Assembly (NCBI RefSeq): GCF_013204845.1
Contig: NZ_JABMKY010000017.1
Coordinates: 122,597 to 186,596 of the forward strand
DNA length: 64,000 nucleotides
Direction of reading: 5' to 3'
Source of the DNA: Paenibacillus qinlingensis
GTDB lineage: Bacteria; Bacillota; Bacilli; Paenibacillales; NBRC-103111
Part shown: piece after piece, positions 34,737 to 43,378 of the stretch
How the letters are laid out: every line of letters begins with the position of its first letter
Position numbering within the stretch: the stretch's first letter is position 1
Made by a program: the position numbers and the translations under genes
The notes under the pieces: model-generated
The model's database searches: none
What the model was told of the DNA's origin: nothing
What the model saw: only the letters and a program-made list of their open reading frames with translations

Positions 34737-35987
34737 TCACTTCGTTACTTCTGCGCCCCAAGGGTATGTTTTGAGGAAAGGATCTGGCTTGAGTGCTTTA
34801 CCAGAATTCCAAATTTCTTTGATTTGGCCATCTGCTGTAATTTGGCCAATACGTGCTGTTTTGTAAATATGTTGATTCTCGCCATCAATCGTGACTTTAC
34901 CTTCAGGTGAATTCCACTCGATGCCTTTGGCAGCTGCTTTTACTTTCTCTACGTCAAAGGAACCGGCTTTCTTCACAGCTTCAGCCCACAGATACACAGC
35001 TGTGTACCCAGCTTCAATCGGATCATCCGTTACGCGGTCTTTGCCGTATTTGGCTTTGTAAGCTTCAACGAATTTTTTGTTTTCAGGTGTATCTGTTGTT
35101 TGATAGTAGTTCCACGCTGTGTAGTGTCCATCGAGAACCGAAGCGCCGATACCACGCACTTCTTCTTCAGCAATACTCACGGACATGGTTGTTAAATCTT
35201 TTGCCGAAATTCCAGCATCTTTCAGCTGTTTGAAGAAAGCAACGTTACTATCGCCGTTCAATGTGTTGAAGACAACGTCTGGTTTTTCCTTTTTAATCTT
35301 ACTAATGATTGTATTGTAGTCGGTGTGTCCAAGCGGTGTGTATTCTTCAGCAACCAGTGTCCCGCCATCCGCTTTCAGCTGCTCTTTAATAATTTTGTTA
35401 GCTGTTCTAGGGAAGACGTAATCAGAACCGAGGAGGAAGAATTTCTTGCCTTTGTTTTGCAGGAGCCATGTTACTGCGGGGATGATTTGTTGGTTCGTTG
35501 TTGCACCAATGTAGAAGATGTTCGGTGAGGATTCTACGCCTTCATACTGAACTGGGTACCACAGTAATCCTTTGTTTTGTTCGACAACCGGTAGGACGGC
35601 TTTACGGCTAGCCGATGTCCAACAACCGAAAATTGTTACTACGCTGTCTTTTTGCAGGAGCTTCTTTGTCTTCTCTGCAAAAGTTGGCCAATCCGATGCC
35701 CCGTCTTCGATCACGGGTTTAATCTTTTTGCCCAATAGTCCCCCAGCTGCATTAATTTCATCAATCGCCATAAGCTCAGCATCTCGAACGGATACCTCAC
35801 TGATGGACATTGTACCTGTTAGTGAGTGAAGAATACCCACGGGTACGGTATCGCCAGATGTTGTTGAAGCCGCAGGTGCAGTCGTCGTAGAGGTGGTAGA
35901 TTCTGTCTTCGCACAGCCGGCCGCTACCAACATCAACGCCATACTTAGTGCAACTGTAAGTTTACCTTTGTTTCTTATCTCTCTCAT
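34737..35987 (-). CDS. urtA: Urea ABC transporter substrate-binding lipoprotein UrtA
   Basis: Captures urea outside the cell. 416 aa with lipoprotein signal (AAGC, Cys about residue 25), Thr/Ser linker, then the Peripla_BP_5/UrtA core: VGILHSLTGTMSISE near 50 and FGCWTSASRKAVLPVVE near 120, both typical of UrtA rather than amino-acid binders. First gene of urtABCDE, read divergently from urease. GlnR-type control is predicted from the box at 36057. Confidence 0.95.
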   Translation of the reverse strand: MREIRNKGKLTVALSMALMLVAAGCAKTESTTSTTTAPAASTTSGDTVPVGILHSLTGTMSISEVSVRDAELMAIDEINAAGGLLGKKIKPVIEDGASDWPTFAEKTKKLLQKDSVVTIFGCWTSASRKAVLPVVEQNKGLLWYPVQYEGVESSPNIFYIGATTNQQIIPAVTWLLQNKGKKFFLLGSDYVFPRTANKIIKEQLKADGGTLVAEEYTPLGHTDYNTIISKIKKEKPDVVFNTLNGDSNVAFFKQLKDAGISAKDLTTMSVSIAEEEVRGIGASVLDGHYTAWNYYQTTDTPENKKFVEAYKAKYGKDRVTDDPIEAGYTAVYLWAEAVKKAGSFDVEKVKAAAKGIEWNSPEGKVTIDGENQHIYKTARIGQITADGQIKEIWNSGKALKPDPFLKTYPWGAEVTK

Positions 35988-36032
35988 TCACGTCCCACTC
36001 CCTTGCCTTACAAGATTTGGATTACATGGCTT

Positions 36033-36062
36033 ATGATAAATGGCGATACAAGTTAATGTCAA
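36033..36062 (-). promoter_or_regulatory. urtA promoter
   Basis: On the minus strand TTGACA (36057-36062), 18 bp, TATCAT (36033-36038). Its -35 hexamer lies inside a GlnR/TnrA box. Confidence 0.6.
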
Positions 36063-36073
36063 TATACATGACA
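36057..36073. promoter_or_regulatory. GlnR/TnrA box at urtA
   Basis: TGTCA-ATATACA-TGACA, an exact TGTNA-N7-TNACA nitrogen-control operator. It overlaps the urt -35, so a repressing role is plausible. Confidence 0.85.
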
Positions 36074-36121
36074 CCGGTTAAATGTTTTTTGGTAAAAATG
36101 CACAAAAATAAGTGAAATTGT

Positions 36122-36134
36122 TGTGAAAATCACA
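36122..36134. promoter_or_regulatory. Short palindrome between the urt and ure promoters
   Basis: TGTGA-AAA-TCACA. Perfect arms, spacing unlike the flanking GlnR boxes; the binding factor, if any, is unknown. Confidence 0.35.
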
Positions 36135-36171
36135 TGAAAACGAAATATTTGTTCTGGAAGTGCGTATTTAA

Positions 36172-36188
36172 TGTCAATATACATAACA
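36172..36188. promoter_or_regulatory. GlnR/TnrA box upstream of urease promoter
   Basis: TGTCA-ATATACA-TAACA, exact consensus, seven bases upstream of the ure -35, a position typical of TnrA/GlnR activation. Confidence 0.85.
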
Positions 36189-36195
36189 TTAAAGA

Positions 36196-36224
36196 TTTAC
36201 AATCGTGAAATACACGAATATAAT
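36196..36224 (+). promoter_or_regulatory. Urease operon promoter
   Basis: TTTACA (36196-36201), 17 bp, TATAAT (36219-36224). Confidence 0.8.
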
Positions 36225-36270
36225 GAGTGTAAAGGATTGCCATTATTCGGATTTAGAAGAGGTGAGAAAC

Positions 36271-36573
36271 GTGCATTTAACGGAAAGAGAGAAAGAGAAG
36301 TTGCTCATCACCGTAGCTGCTGACCTAGCTAGACGAAGGCTTGCCAGAGGATTAAAGCTGAATTACCCAGAAAGCATTGCGCTGCTGACCTCCGAAATCA
36401 TGGAGGGAGCTAGGGATGGCTTGACGGTCGCGCAGCTCATGGCGTTTGGTACGACGATTTTGAAGGCAGATCAGGTTATGGAAGGTGTGCCTCAAATGAT
36501 TCATGAAGTGCAAGTAGAAGCCACGTTCCCCGATGGAACTAAATTAGTTACCGTACATGAACCTATTAATTAA
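36271..36573 (+). CDS. ureA: Urease gamma subunit
   Basis: Small structural subunit of nickel urease, exactly 100 aa. Starts VHLTEREKEKLLITVAADLA and contains NYPESIALLTSEIMEGARDG, the family core. GTG 36271 has GAGGTGA upstream. The longer frame from 36205 would run through the -10 of the promoter and is rejected. Confidence 0.96.
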   Translation: MHLTEREKEKLLITVAADLARRRLARGLKLNYPESIALLTSEIMEGARDGLTVAQLMAFGTTILKADQVMEGVPQMIHEVQVEATFPDGTKLVTVHEPIN

Positions 36574-36596
36574 TTATTCATGAAAGGGGCGAGCAT

Positions 36597-36980
36597 ATGG
36601 TTCCCGGCGAATATCGAACAGCCAAAGGCTTTATTGAAATGAACGCACACAGACAGACGATAGAAATCATTGTTACGAATACAGGAGATCGACCGGTTCA
36701 AGTAGGGTCGCATTTTCACTTTTTTGAAGTCAATCGAGGATTGAATTTCGCACGAGAGTTAGCCTTTGGCATGCGCTTGGATATTCCGGCAGGAACGGCA
36801 GTCCGTTTCGAGCCTGGTGAGCAGAAGCCGGTTCAACTTGTCGAATTAGGCGGAGCCAAATTGAGTTATGGTCTTAACAATTTGAGTCAAGGATTAGCGG
36901 AAAAAGACAAAATGCCAGCAGAAACGAAAGCAAGATGGCAGGCTTGGGAGGGGATGCTCGGTGAGTCGAATAGATCGTAA
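36597..36980 (+). CDS. ureB: Urease beta subunit
   Basis: 127 aa. Shows the beta-subunit core NTGDRPVQVGSHFHFFEVN near residue 31 and GMRLDIPAGTAVRFEPGE. AAAGGGG precedes ATG 36597. Its last 20 bases overlap ureC. Confidence 0.96.
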   Translation: MVPGEYRTAKGFIEMNAHRQTIEIIVTNTGDRPVQVGSHFHFFEVNRGLNFARELAFGMRLDIPAGTAVRFEPGEQKPVQLVELGGAKLSYGLNNLSQGLAEKDKMPAETKARWQAWEGMLGESNRS

Positions 36981-38676
36981 GAACTATGCGCTGATGTTTG
37001 GCCCTACAACAGGCGATGCCATTCGATTGGCAGACACAGAGCTCTGGGCGCAAATCGAACATGATTACACTGTTTACGGGGATGAATGTAAATTTGGCGG
37101 TGGGAAAGTCATCCGTGACGGCATGGGACAATCTAGCGGTGCGACCCGTGCACAGGGTGTTCTTGATACCTTAATTACGAATGCTGTCATTATTGATCAT
37201 TGGGGCATTGTCAAAGGCGATATCGGTATTCGGGATGGTCATATTGTCGCAATTGGCAAAGCCGGTAACCCGGATATTATGGATGGCGTGCATCCGAATA
37301 TGATCGTAGGTGCAAGCACCGAGGTTATTGCGGGTGAGGGGAAAATCGTAACTGCTGGCGGCATCGACGCGCATATTCATTTCATTTGTCCGCAGCAAAT
37401 TGAAACTGCGCTTTCCTCAGGTGTGACGACGATGATCGGCGGTGGTACCGGTCCGGCAACGGGAACGAATGCCACAACCTGTACGCCAGGTGCTTGGCAC
37501 ATGCAGCGGATGTTGGAGGCAGCCGAAGGCTTTCCGATGAATCTGGGTTTTACCGGTAAAGGGAACTCTTCCTTCTTGGAGCCTTTGACGGAACAAATTG
37601 AAGCGGGCGCCATCGGCTTGAAGCTTCACGAAGATTGGGGAACAACGCCGGCAGCGATCGATATGTGCTTGGAAGCGGCAGATCGTTATGACGTGCAAGT
37701 GGCCATTCATACGGATACATTAAATGAAGCGGGATTTCTTGAGGATACGCTCGCAGCGATCAAGGGACGTACCATTCATACGTATCATACTGAGGGAGCG
37801 GGAGGCGGTCATGCACCGGATATTATCCGCGCGGCCGCTGAGTTGAATGTCCTGCCCTCTTCGACGAACCCGACTCGCCCATATACAATTAATACAATCG
37901 AAGAACATTTGGATATGTTGATGGTGTGTCATCACTTGGATAGTCGAATTCCGGAAGATGTTGCTTTCGCAGATTCTCGGATTCGTCCTGAGACGATTGC
38001 GGCAGAAGATATTTTGCATGACCTAGGCGTATTCAGTATGATAAGCTCCGATTCCCAGGCGATGGGACGGGTAGGTGAGGTCATCATTCGAACGTGGCAA
38101 ACAGCGGATAAAATGAAAAAACAACGTGGACCGCTAGCCCCCGATACCGAAGACAATGATAATTTTCGCATCAAACGTTACATGGCGAAATATACAATAA
38201 ATCCAGCGATTACGCACGGCATTTCGCATCTTGTTGGGTCGATTGAACCAGGCAAGTTTGCAGATTTGGTTGTTTGGAGTCCAATGTTTTTCGGTGTGAA
38301 GCCGGATCTCGTTCTCAAAGGTGGCAGCATCGCATATGCCCAAATGGGTGACCCGAACGCTTCTATACCAACACCGCAGCCTGTCTTCGGTAGACCGATG
38401 TTCGCTGCATTTGGGAAAGCGTTGACGCAAAGTTCGATAACCTTCGTTTCTCAGGCAGCGTATGACAATGGAATCGGAGAACGATTCGGATTGCAGAAGA
38501 GGATTGAGCCGGTGAAGGGCTGCCGCAGCATTTCGAAGAAAGATATGATTCATAACGACGAAACTCCTTCTATAGAAGTAAATCCAGAAACCTACGAGGT
38601 GAAGGTTGATGGCGAAGCCGTAACCTGTGAGCCTGCGACAGAGCTGCCGATGGCACAGTTGTATTTCTTATTTTAA
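36961..38676 (+). CDS. ureC: Urease alpha (catalytic) subunit
   Basis: Hydrolyses urea to ammonia and carbamate at a di-nickel centre. 571 aa. Nickel ligands in GGIDAHIHFICPQQ near residue 135, the carbamylated Lys in GLKLHEDWGTTP near 219, and the mobile flap with catalytic His in MVCHHLD near 320 are intact. GTG 36961 has GGGAGGGG upstream and lies within the end of ureB. Confidence 0.97.
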   Translation: MSRIDRKNYALMFGPTTGDAIRLADTELWAQIEHDYTVYGDECKFGGGKVIRDGMGQSSGATRAQGVLDTLITNAVIIDHWGIVKGDIGIRDGHIVAIGKAGNPDIMDGVHPNMIVGASTEVIAGEGKIVTAGGIDAHIHFICPQQIETALSSGVTTMIGGGTGPATGTNATTCTPGAWHMQRMLEAAEGFPMNLGFTGKGNSSFLEPLTEQIEAGAIGLKLHEDWGTTPAAIDMCLEAADRYDVQVAIHTDTLNEAGFLEDTLAAIKGRTIHTYHTEGAGGGHAPDIIRAAAELNVLPSSTNPTRPYTINTIEEHLDMLMVCHHLDSRIPEDVAFADSRIRPETIAAEDILHDLGVFSMISSDSQAMGRVGEVIIRTWQTADKMKKQRGPLAPDTEDNDNFRIKRYMAKYTINPAITHGISHLVGSIEPGKFADLVVWSPMFFGVKPDLVLKGGSIAYAQMGDPNASIPTPQPVFGRPMFAAFGKALTQSSITFVSQAAYDNGIGERFGLQKRIEPVKGCRSISKKDMIHNDETPSIEVNPETYEVKVDGEAVTCEPATELPMAQLYFLF

Positions 38677-38713
38677 AAAGGATTGGAAGACAGTCCTGAC
38701 TGAGGTGACAACA

Positions 38714-39418
38714 ATGACTGCGTTAGAACATCCACCGTTCCATTGGTTAGCCTACCAGCAACTGTTGGATTCGGCACTTCCGATTGGCGGGTTTTCCCAC
38801 TCGTTTGGTTTGGAAACACTTGTCCAACAGGGAAGACTGACAACGATCTCCGAACTGGAAGCCTATATTCGGTCGATGCTTGCGGGCAGTTGGGCATCCT
38901 CGGATGCAATGGTTATTAAAGCAGCATATCTGCACATCCCTCGAGGGGAGTTGGGGCAGCTTTGGGACCTCGACCATATGCTCCATGTGCAGCGGGTAGG
39001 AAGTGAGACGCGGAGCGGCGTGCAGAAAATGGGGCGCAGATTGCTCCAATTATCACGTTCGCTGTATCCGGAGCTGAATTGGCAGCCGCTCGATGATGCG
39101 GTAAGTGCGAGGAGATGCAGCTCGAATCATCCAGTTGTTCATGGTTGGGTGAGCTACCATCTAGGCGTCCCTCTACATCAGGCTGCCGAAGGCTATCTCT
39201 ATACATGTATCATGACGTGTATCAATAGTGCGCTTAGGCTTATGTCCATTGGACAAACGCAAGGTCAGATGTTACTTGCAAAGCTCGTTCCTTTGACAGG
39301 AAGCGAATGGCAGCGAGTTTCGCACTTAGATCCAATGGAGGCGTACACGAATTCACCAGCGGCTGATTTAGCTATGATGCAGCATGAAACGTTATATTCA
39401 CGTTTATTTATGTCCTAG
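38714..39418 (+). CDS. ureF: Urease accessory protein UreF
   Basis: Part of the UreD-UreF-UreG activation complex and gates GTPase activity of UreG. 234 aa, with LLDSALPIGGFSHSFGLETLVQ near residue 15, the family hallmark. GAGGTGA precedes ATG 38714; the longer frame from 38627 overlaps ureC. Confidence 0.93.
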   Translation: MTALEHPPFHWLAYQQLLDSALPIGGFSHSFGLETLVQQGRLTTISELEAYIRSMLAGSWASSDAMVIKAAYLHIPRGELGQLWDLDHMLHVQRVGSETRSGVQKMGRRLLQLSRSLYPELNWQPLDDAVSARRCSSNHPVVHGWVSYHLGVPLHQAAEGYLYTCIMTCINSALRLMSIGQTQGQMLLAKLVPLTGSEWQRVSHLDPMEAYTNSPAADLAMMQHETLYSRLFMS

Positions 39419-39454
39419 AAGGAAATCTAACAATATATCTGAGGAGGAATGACA

Positions 39455-40117
39455 ATGTGTCAAGGTAACGGTCATCATCATCATCACGAATGGGAGAAGC
39501 CAGCAACAGATCGCAGTCGCCCGATGCGAATTGGGATCGGAGGTCCTGTAGGTTCAGGCAAAACAGCGCTAGTAGAACGCTTGGCAAGGAAGTTGAACGG
39601 CCGATATAGTATAGCAGTTATTACGAATGACATTTATACGAAGGAAGATGCACGTATTCTGATTAGTTCAGAAGCACTGCCTGAGGAGCGAATCATTGGG
39701 GTAGAGACAGGTGGATGTCCGCATACGGCGATTCGCGAGGATGCATCGATGAACTTCGAAGCGATTGAAGAGCTGGAGAAGCGTTTCGATAATCTCGATA
39801 TTATTTTTATTGAGAGTGGTGGCGATAATTTGGCAGCTGCTTTCAGTCCAGAGCTCGTGGATCGCTTCATCTATATTATTGATGTTGCCCAAGGGGAGAA
39901 AATCCCACGTAAAGGCGGCCCTGGCATCATGCGTTCGGATATGTTGATCATTAATAAAATTGATCTTGCTCCATATGTAGGTGCTAGCTTAGAAGTGATG
40001 GATTCCGATACGAAAAGAATGCGCGGCGAGCGTCCGTATATCTTCTCAAACCTGATGGGTGGTACAGGGTTGGATGATATCGTGTCTTGGGTAGAGAAGG
40101 AGTTTAGCCATGCCTAA
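39455..40117 (+). CDS. ureG: Urease accessory GTPase UreG
   Basis: GTP-dependent nickel delivery to urease. 220 aa with P-loop GGPVGSGKTAL near residue 30, the metal-binding GCPHTAIREDASMN and NKIDLAP. The N-terminus carries a run of five His followed by EWEK. ATG 39455 is seven bases after GAGGAGG; ATG 39449 is only one base away. No ureE is present in the operon, so this His run may serve metal binding. Confidence 0.95.
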   Translation: MCQGNGHHHHHEWEKPATDRSRPMRIGIGGPVGSGKTALVERLARKLNGRYSIAVITNDIYTKEDARILISSEALPEERIIGVETGGCPHTAIREDASMNFEAIEELEKRFDNLDIIFIESGGDNLAAAFSPELVDRFIYIIDVAQGEKIPRKGGPGIMRSDMLIINKIDLAPYVGASLEVMDSDTKRMRGERPYIFSNLMGGTGLDDIVSWVEKEFSHA

Positions 40118-40964
40118 GCTGACTGGGGAGATAACCGCACAATTTGCGGTGCGCAGCGGCTTCACGCGGCTTGTACACAAATATCATGCCTCCCCACTCA
40201 AAATAGCCAAAACGTTTCGTTATGAAAATGAAATGTGTATGGATGGTGCCCCCCCTATGGATCAGTTGGGCGTATATATGATGGATTGCTCACCTGGGCT
40301 GATGGCCGGTGATCATTATGAAATTAACGTGCGCCTTGAAGAGGGCGCACGTGTTTTTCTAACGAACCAGTCGTTCACGAAGGTGCACCCTTCGGCAGAA
40401 GATCAAGGAAGCACGCAGCATCAGATACTTCGACTTGAAGCTGAAGCGTTGCTTGAGTATATGCCGGAGCCTTTAATGCTGTATAAGGATGCTGACTTGT
40501 TCGGTGAAACGGAGGCACATTTATCGAGAGGATCGACTTTGATTTACTCCGATGTCCTTTGTCCAGGTCGCACGCATCGTGGGGAAATATTTCACTACAC
40601 AAGGTACGTGAACAGGATGAAGGTCTGGTATGAAGGTGAGCTGATCTTCTACCAAAACCAGCGAATTGAACCATTGGTGATGGAGCTGTCTTCACCAGGT
40701 TGCTGGGAAGGCGAGACACATATGGGCAATCTGTTTGTCTTCTCAGACCGACTTGGTCCACGCCACCTTGAAGTCATTGTGGACAAATTAAGTCAGCTCG
40801 AAGGCCAAACGGTTCGAGTAGGAGCAAGTCTAACTTACAAATATGGACTTGTTGTGAACGTCATGGGCAGACATGCTTGGGAGTTGCAAGATGTTCTGAC
40901 CAAGGCATGGCATCAAATCCGCCGAAGTTTATTTGATTTAACACCGTTGCTGGTGAATAAATAG
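40110..40964 (+). CDS. ureD: Urease accessory protein UreD
   Basis: Scaffold that binds apo-urease and recruits UreF/UreG. 284 aa; LTGEITAQFAVRSGFTRL start, then NQSFTKVHPSAEDQGSTQHQ-type core near residue 90 and YMPEPLMLYKDAD near 130. Overlaps ureG by eight bases and closes the operon before a strong terminator. Confidence 0.93.
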   Translation: MPKLTGEITAQFAVRSGFTRLVHKYHASPLKIAKTFRYENEMCMDGAPPMDQLGVYMMDCSPGLMAGDHYEINVRLEEGARVFLTNQSFTKVHPSAEDQGSTQHQILRLEAEALLEYMPEPLMLYKDADLFGETEAHLSRGSTLIYSDVLCPGRTHRGEIFHYTRYVNRMKVWYEGELIFYQNQRIEPLVMELSSPGCWEGETHMGNLFVFSDRLGPRHLEVIVDKLSQLEGQTVRVGASLTYKYGLVVNVMGRHAWELQDVLTKAWHQIRRSLFDLTPLLVNK

Positions 40965-41004
40965 AAAGAGGAGGCAGGCTTCGACCTGTCTCCTCTTTCT
41001 ATTT
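40960..41004 (+). terminator. Urease operon terminator
   Basis: AATAGAAAGAGGAG-CAGG / CCTG-CTCCTCTTTCTATT hairpin, a very long stem beginning at the ureD stop. Confidence 0.85.
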
Positions 41005-41227
41005 GTACGGGCATTCAGGTGCTCCGCCCGTAAATCCTCACAACTTTTTCACATATTCCAAAATGGAATCGAATGGTAAGTGCATTTTCCACGCATACTG
41101 GAAGGGAGAATCGACAATATGATGACAACTGCCCGTGCTTCATTGTCAAATGATGTAGGGGTTGGTATGATGAGAATGTTCATTAAGATGTAGGATCGGA
41201 AATTCGACATAGAGGAGGTAAGCGCAC

Positions 41228-42205
41228 ATGGATAATCAAGTCACTTACGAAAATGTTTCAACCGGCTCGTCCCAAGGGCAAGCTGGAACTGATGCCATAG
41301 ATGCTAGCTCGACGAAAGGTGCAGATGGGCCTGTGACCTTGAAGGAATATTACCGACTGATAAAACCGGGTATTATTTATTCCAATTTGATGACAGCTTT
41401 CGCTGGATACTGGGTAGCGGCCAAGTGGGAAGTTGACTGGCTCCATTTAATTATGACGATGCTAGGCACAGCACTTGTTATGGCTGGAGGTACGGTACTG
41501 AATAATTATCTGGACCGTGAGATGGATGCGAAGATGGAACGCACACAGAATAGAGCACTGCCAAGTGGACGGTTAAGCGCCAATTTTGTTCTTTGGTTCG
41601 GAATTATTCTTGGTACGATTGGATTAGGGGTTCTCTATTTAGGGGCGCATTCACCTTTAGCTACATTAATGGGTTTACTTGGATTGTTCTTTTATGTTTG
41701 GATCTATACAGCGTGGTTCAAAAGAACATCAGTATGGAGCACATTCGTAGGCGCGATCTCGGGAGCAGTACCACCTCTGATCGGTTATTGTGCGGTTAGT
41801 GGGAATATTGATTTGGGAGCGATCTTAGTTTTCTTGTTCCTATTCCTATGGCAGCCACCGCATTTCTGGGCGCTTGGCATTCGCCGTATGGAAGAGTATC
41901 GTGCAGCGGGCTTCCCGTTATTGCCGGTAGTTAAAGGGACTTTCGTAACGAAAATTAGTATGGTTCGTTATGTTGTTCTATTAGTACCTGTTACAGTCAT
42001 GCTAACGGCGTATGGCTATGTAGGAACGATTTTCTTAATCGTATCTACGATACTTGGATTAACATGGGTTTTCATGAGCGTCAAAGGGTTCAAAGCAAAT
42101 GGGGAAGCGGAAATTGTATGGGCAAAGCGTATGTTCTTGTTCTCCCTTTTATATTTAACGCTGCTATCGATCTTAATGGTTATTGATACGACAGCGAAAT
42201 TTTAG
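41228..42205 (+). CDS. ctaB: Protohaem IX farnesyltransferase (haem O synthase)
   Basis: Adds farnesyl to haem B on the way to haem A for cytochrome c oxidase. 325 aa, about eight to nine membrane helices. The prenyltransferase motif NNYLDREMDAKMERTQNRAL is at about residue 98. The first 35 residues are polar and variable. GAGGAGG lies before ATG 41228. Followed by a Sco gene 17 bases on, consistent with oxidase assembly. Confidence 0.94.
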   Translation: MDNQVTYENVSTGSSQGQAGTDAIDASSTKGADGPVTLKEYYRLIKPGIIYSNLMTAFAGYWVAAKWEVDWLHLIMTMLGTALVMAGGTVLNNYLDREMDAKMERTQNRALPSGRLSANFVLWFGIILGTIGLGVLYLGAHSPLATLMGLLGLFFYVWIYTAWFKRTSVWSTFVGAISGAVPPLIGYCAVSGNIDLGAILVFLFLFLWQPPHFWALGIRRMEEYRAAGFPLLPVVKGTFVTKISMVRYVVLLVPVTVMLTAYGYVGTIFLIVSTILGLTWVFMSVKGFKANGEAEIVWAKRMFLFSLLYLTLLSILMVIDTTAKF

Positions 42206-42222
42206 TCTGGGGGACGAAAACG

Positions 42223-42855
42223 ATGGGGACGTTTTTGGAGAAAAACTGGTTTAAGTTAGCACTAGGTGCGATTTTAATTGCGATGATTGCATCTTTCGCT
42301 TATAAATTAGTGTCGAACGGCAGTAATCCGGATGAAAGATTAACGGCCATGAAGGCTGCGCCTTCTTTTACACTGCAAGATTTAGATGGTAAAACAGTTA
42401 CCTCCGAAAGTATGAACGGTAAAGTACGACTCGTGTATTTCTTTTACTCTTTCTGTCCAGATGTGTGCTTGCCGACAAGTTTCTTGATTTCACAGGTGCA
42501 GGATGAATTGAAGAAAAAGGATTTACTGGGATCCAAAGCGGAAATATTATCGATAACTGTGGATCCAGTAAGGGATACTGCAGAGGTGTTAAAAGCATTC
42601 GGAAATCGCTTTGAATCGAAGCCGATTCCAGGCGGATGGACGTTCCTCCGAGGTGAAGAAGCGAAAGTTCATAAGCTTGCTGAAGATTTCGGTATTATGG
42701 TGATCAAAGAGAAAGACGGAAATTTCTCACATTCCAATGCGATTTTGCTCGTTGATCCAAAGGGTCAGCTAAGAAATTACTATGATGCAAGTAATCCGGA
42801 GTTGGATGCAGATCATATCGTGAAGGATGTTGTAACCCTTTCAAAAGGGAAATAA
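42223..42855 (+). CDS. Sco1/SenC-family copper chaperone
   Basis: Membrane-anchored thioredoxin-fold protein, 210 aa, with one N-terminal helix (about residues 9-28). Copper/redox site CPDVC near residue 84 and the partner His in NFSHSNAILLVDP near 170 are intact. Family members insert Cu-A into cytochrome oxidase, which fits co-transcription with ctaB. Confidence 0.92.
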   Translation: MGTFLEKNWFKLALGAILIAMIASFAYKLVSNGSNPDERLTAMKAAPSFTLQDLDGKTVTSESMNGKVRLVYFFYSFCPDVCLPTSFLISQVQDELKKKDLLGSKAEILSITVDPVRDTAEVLKAFGNRFESKPIPGGWTFLRGEEAKVHKLAEDFGIMVIKEKDGNFSHSNAILLVDPKGQLRNYYDASNPELDADHIVKDVVTLSKGK

Positions 42856-42865
42856 TGCAAAGTGA

Positions 42866-43219
42866 TTATTCATAAGCAGGGTTGGGCGCAGGGTAGATAA
42901 TATACGCGTCCAGTCCTGCTTTTTCTAATTGCTGGGTGAGATATTCTTCGGGTGTGCCTTCGACACCTGCATATCCCTTACGGGTATAAATATGTTCAGC
43001 GTCTGGAAATGTATCGCGCAGCAAATAACGGATTTTTTTGCCGGATGCATCGTTGTCGGTGAATATATAAACGGGCAAATCACCTACTTTTTTTCGCAAT
43101 GAGTCAAGCGTAATGGAACTGGGAGTGCCGAAGGTACAATGGATGATCACGGTTTCATCAACGACTCGCTTCAAGCGACTCTTATCATTTTTTCCCTCAA
43201 CAATAATGGCAATGGACAT
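42866..43219 (-). CDS. Stand-alone TOPRIM-domain protein
   Basis: A 117-aa protein that is almost only a TOPRIM fold: IAIIVEGKNDKSRL (the catalytic Glu strand) near residue 5 and VYIFTDNDASGKKIR (the DxD strand) near 50, then a C-terminal tail. It resembles the TOPRIM part of ribonuclease M5 but lacks the M5 C-terminal domain. ATG 43219 has AAGGAG and AAGGTG upstream. Nuclease, primase-like or nucleotidyl activity cannot be told apart. Confidence 0.8.
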   Translation of the reverse strand: MSIAIIVEGKNDKSRLKRVVDETVIIHCTFGTPSSITLDSLRKKVGDLPVYIFTDNDASGKKIRYLLRDTFPDAEHIYTRKGYAGVEGTPEEYLTQQLEKAGLDAYIIYPAPNPAYE

Positions 43220-43334
43220 GGACACCTTCACTCCTTTTTAGAGTAGTATACCCTGTTTGGAGCGGCGAACCAAGTAACTGGATGACGCGATATTTCCTGG
43301 GAAATGACAAGGATTTACAGCGTGTGACAGCAGG

Positions 43335-43365
43335 AAAGGGCCTGATGGACGACATCAAGCCTTTT
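43335..43365 (-). terminator. MFS gene terminator
   Basis: AAAGG-C-TGATG-GACGA-CATCA-G-CCTTT hairpin just past the MFS stop. Confidence 0.6.
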
Positions 43366-43378
43366 GATTGAAGAGAAA

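Noticed and set aside
36205..36270. N-terminal extension of ureA from the ATG at 36205
   Set aside because: It would contain the -10 of the ure promoter and has no ribosome site. GTG 36271 gives the standard 100-aa gamma subunit.
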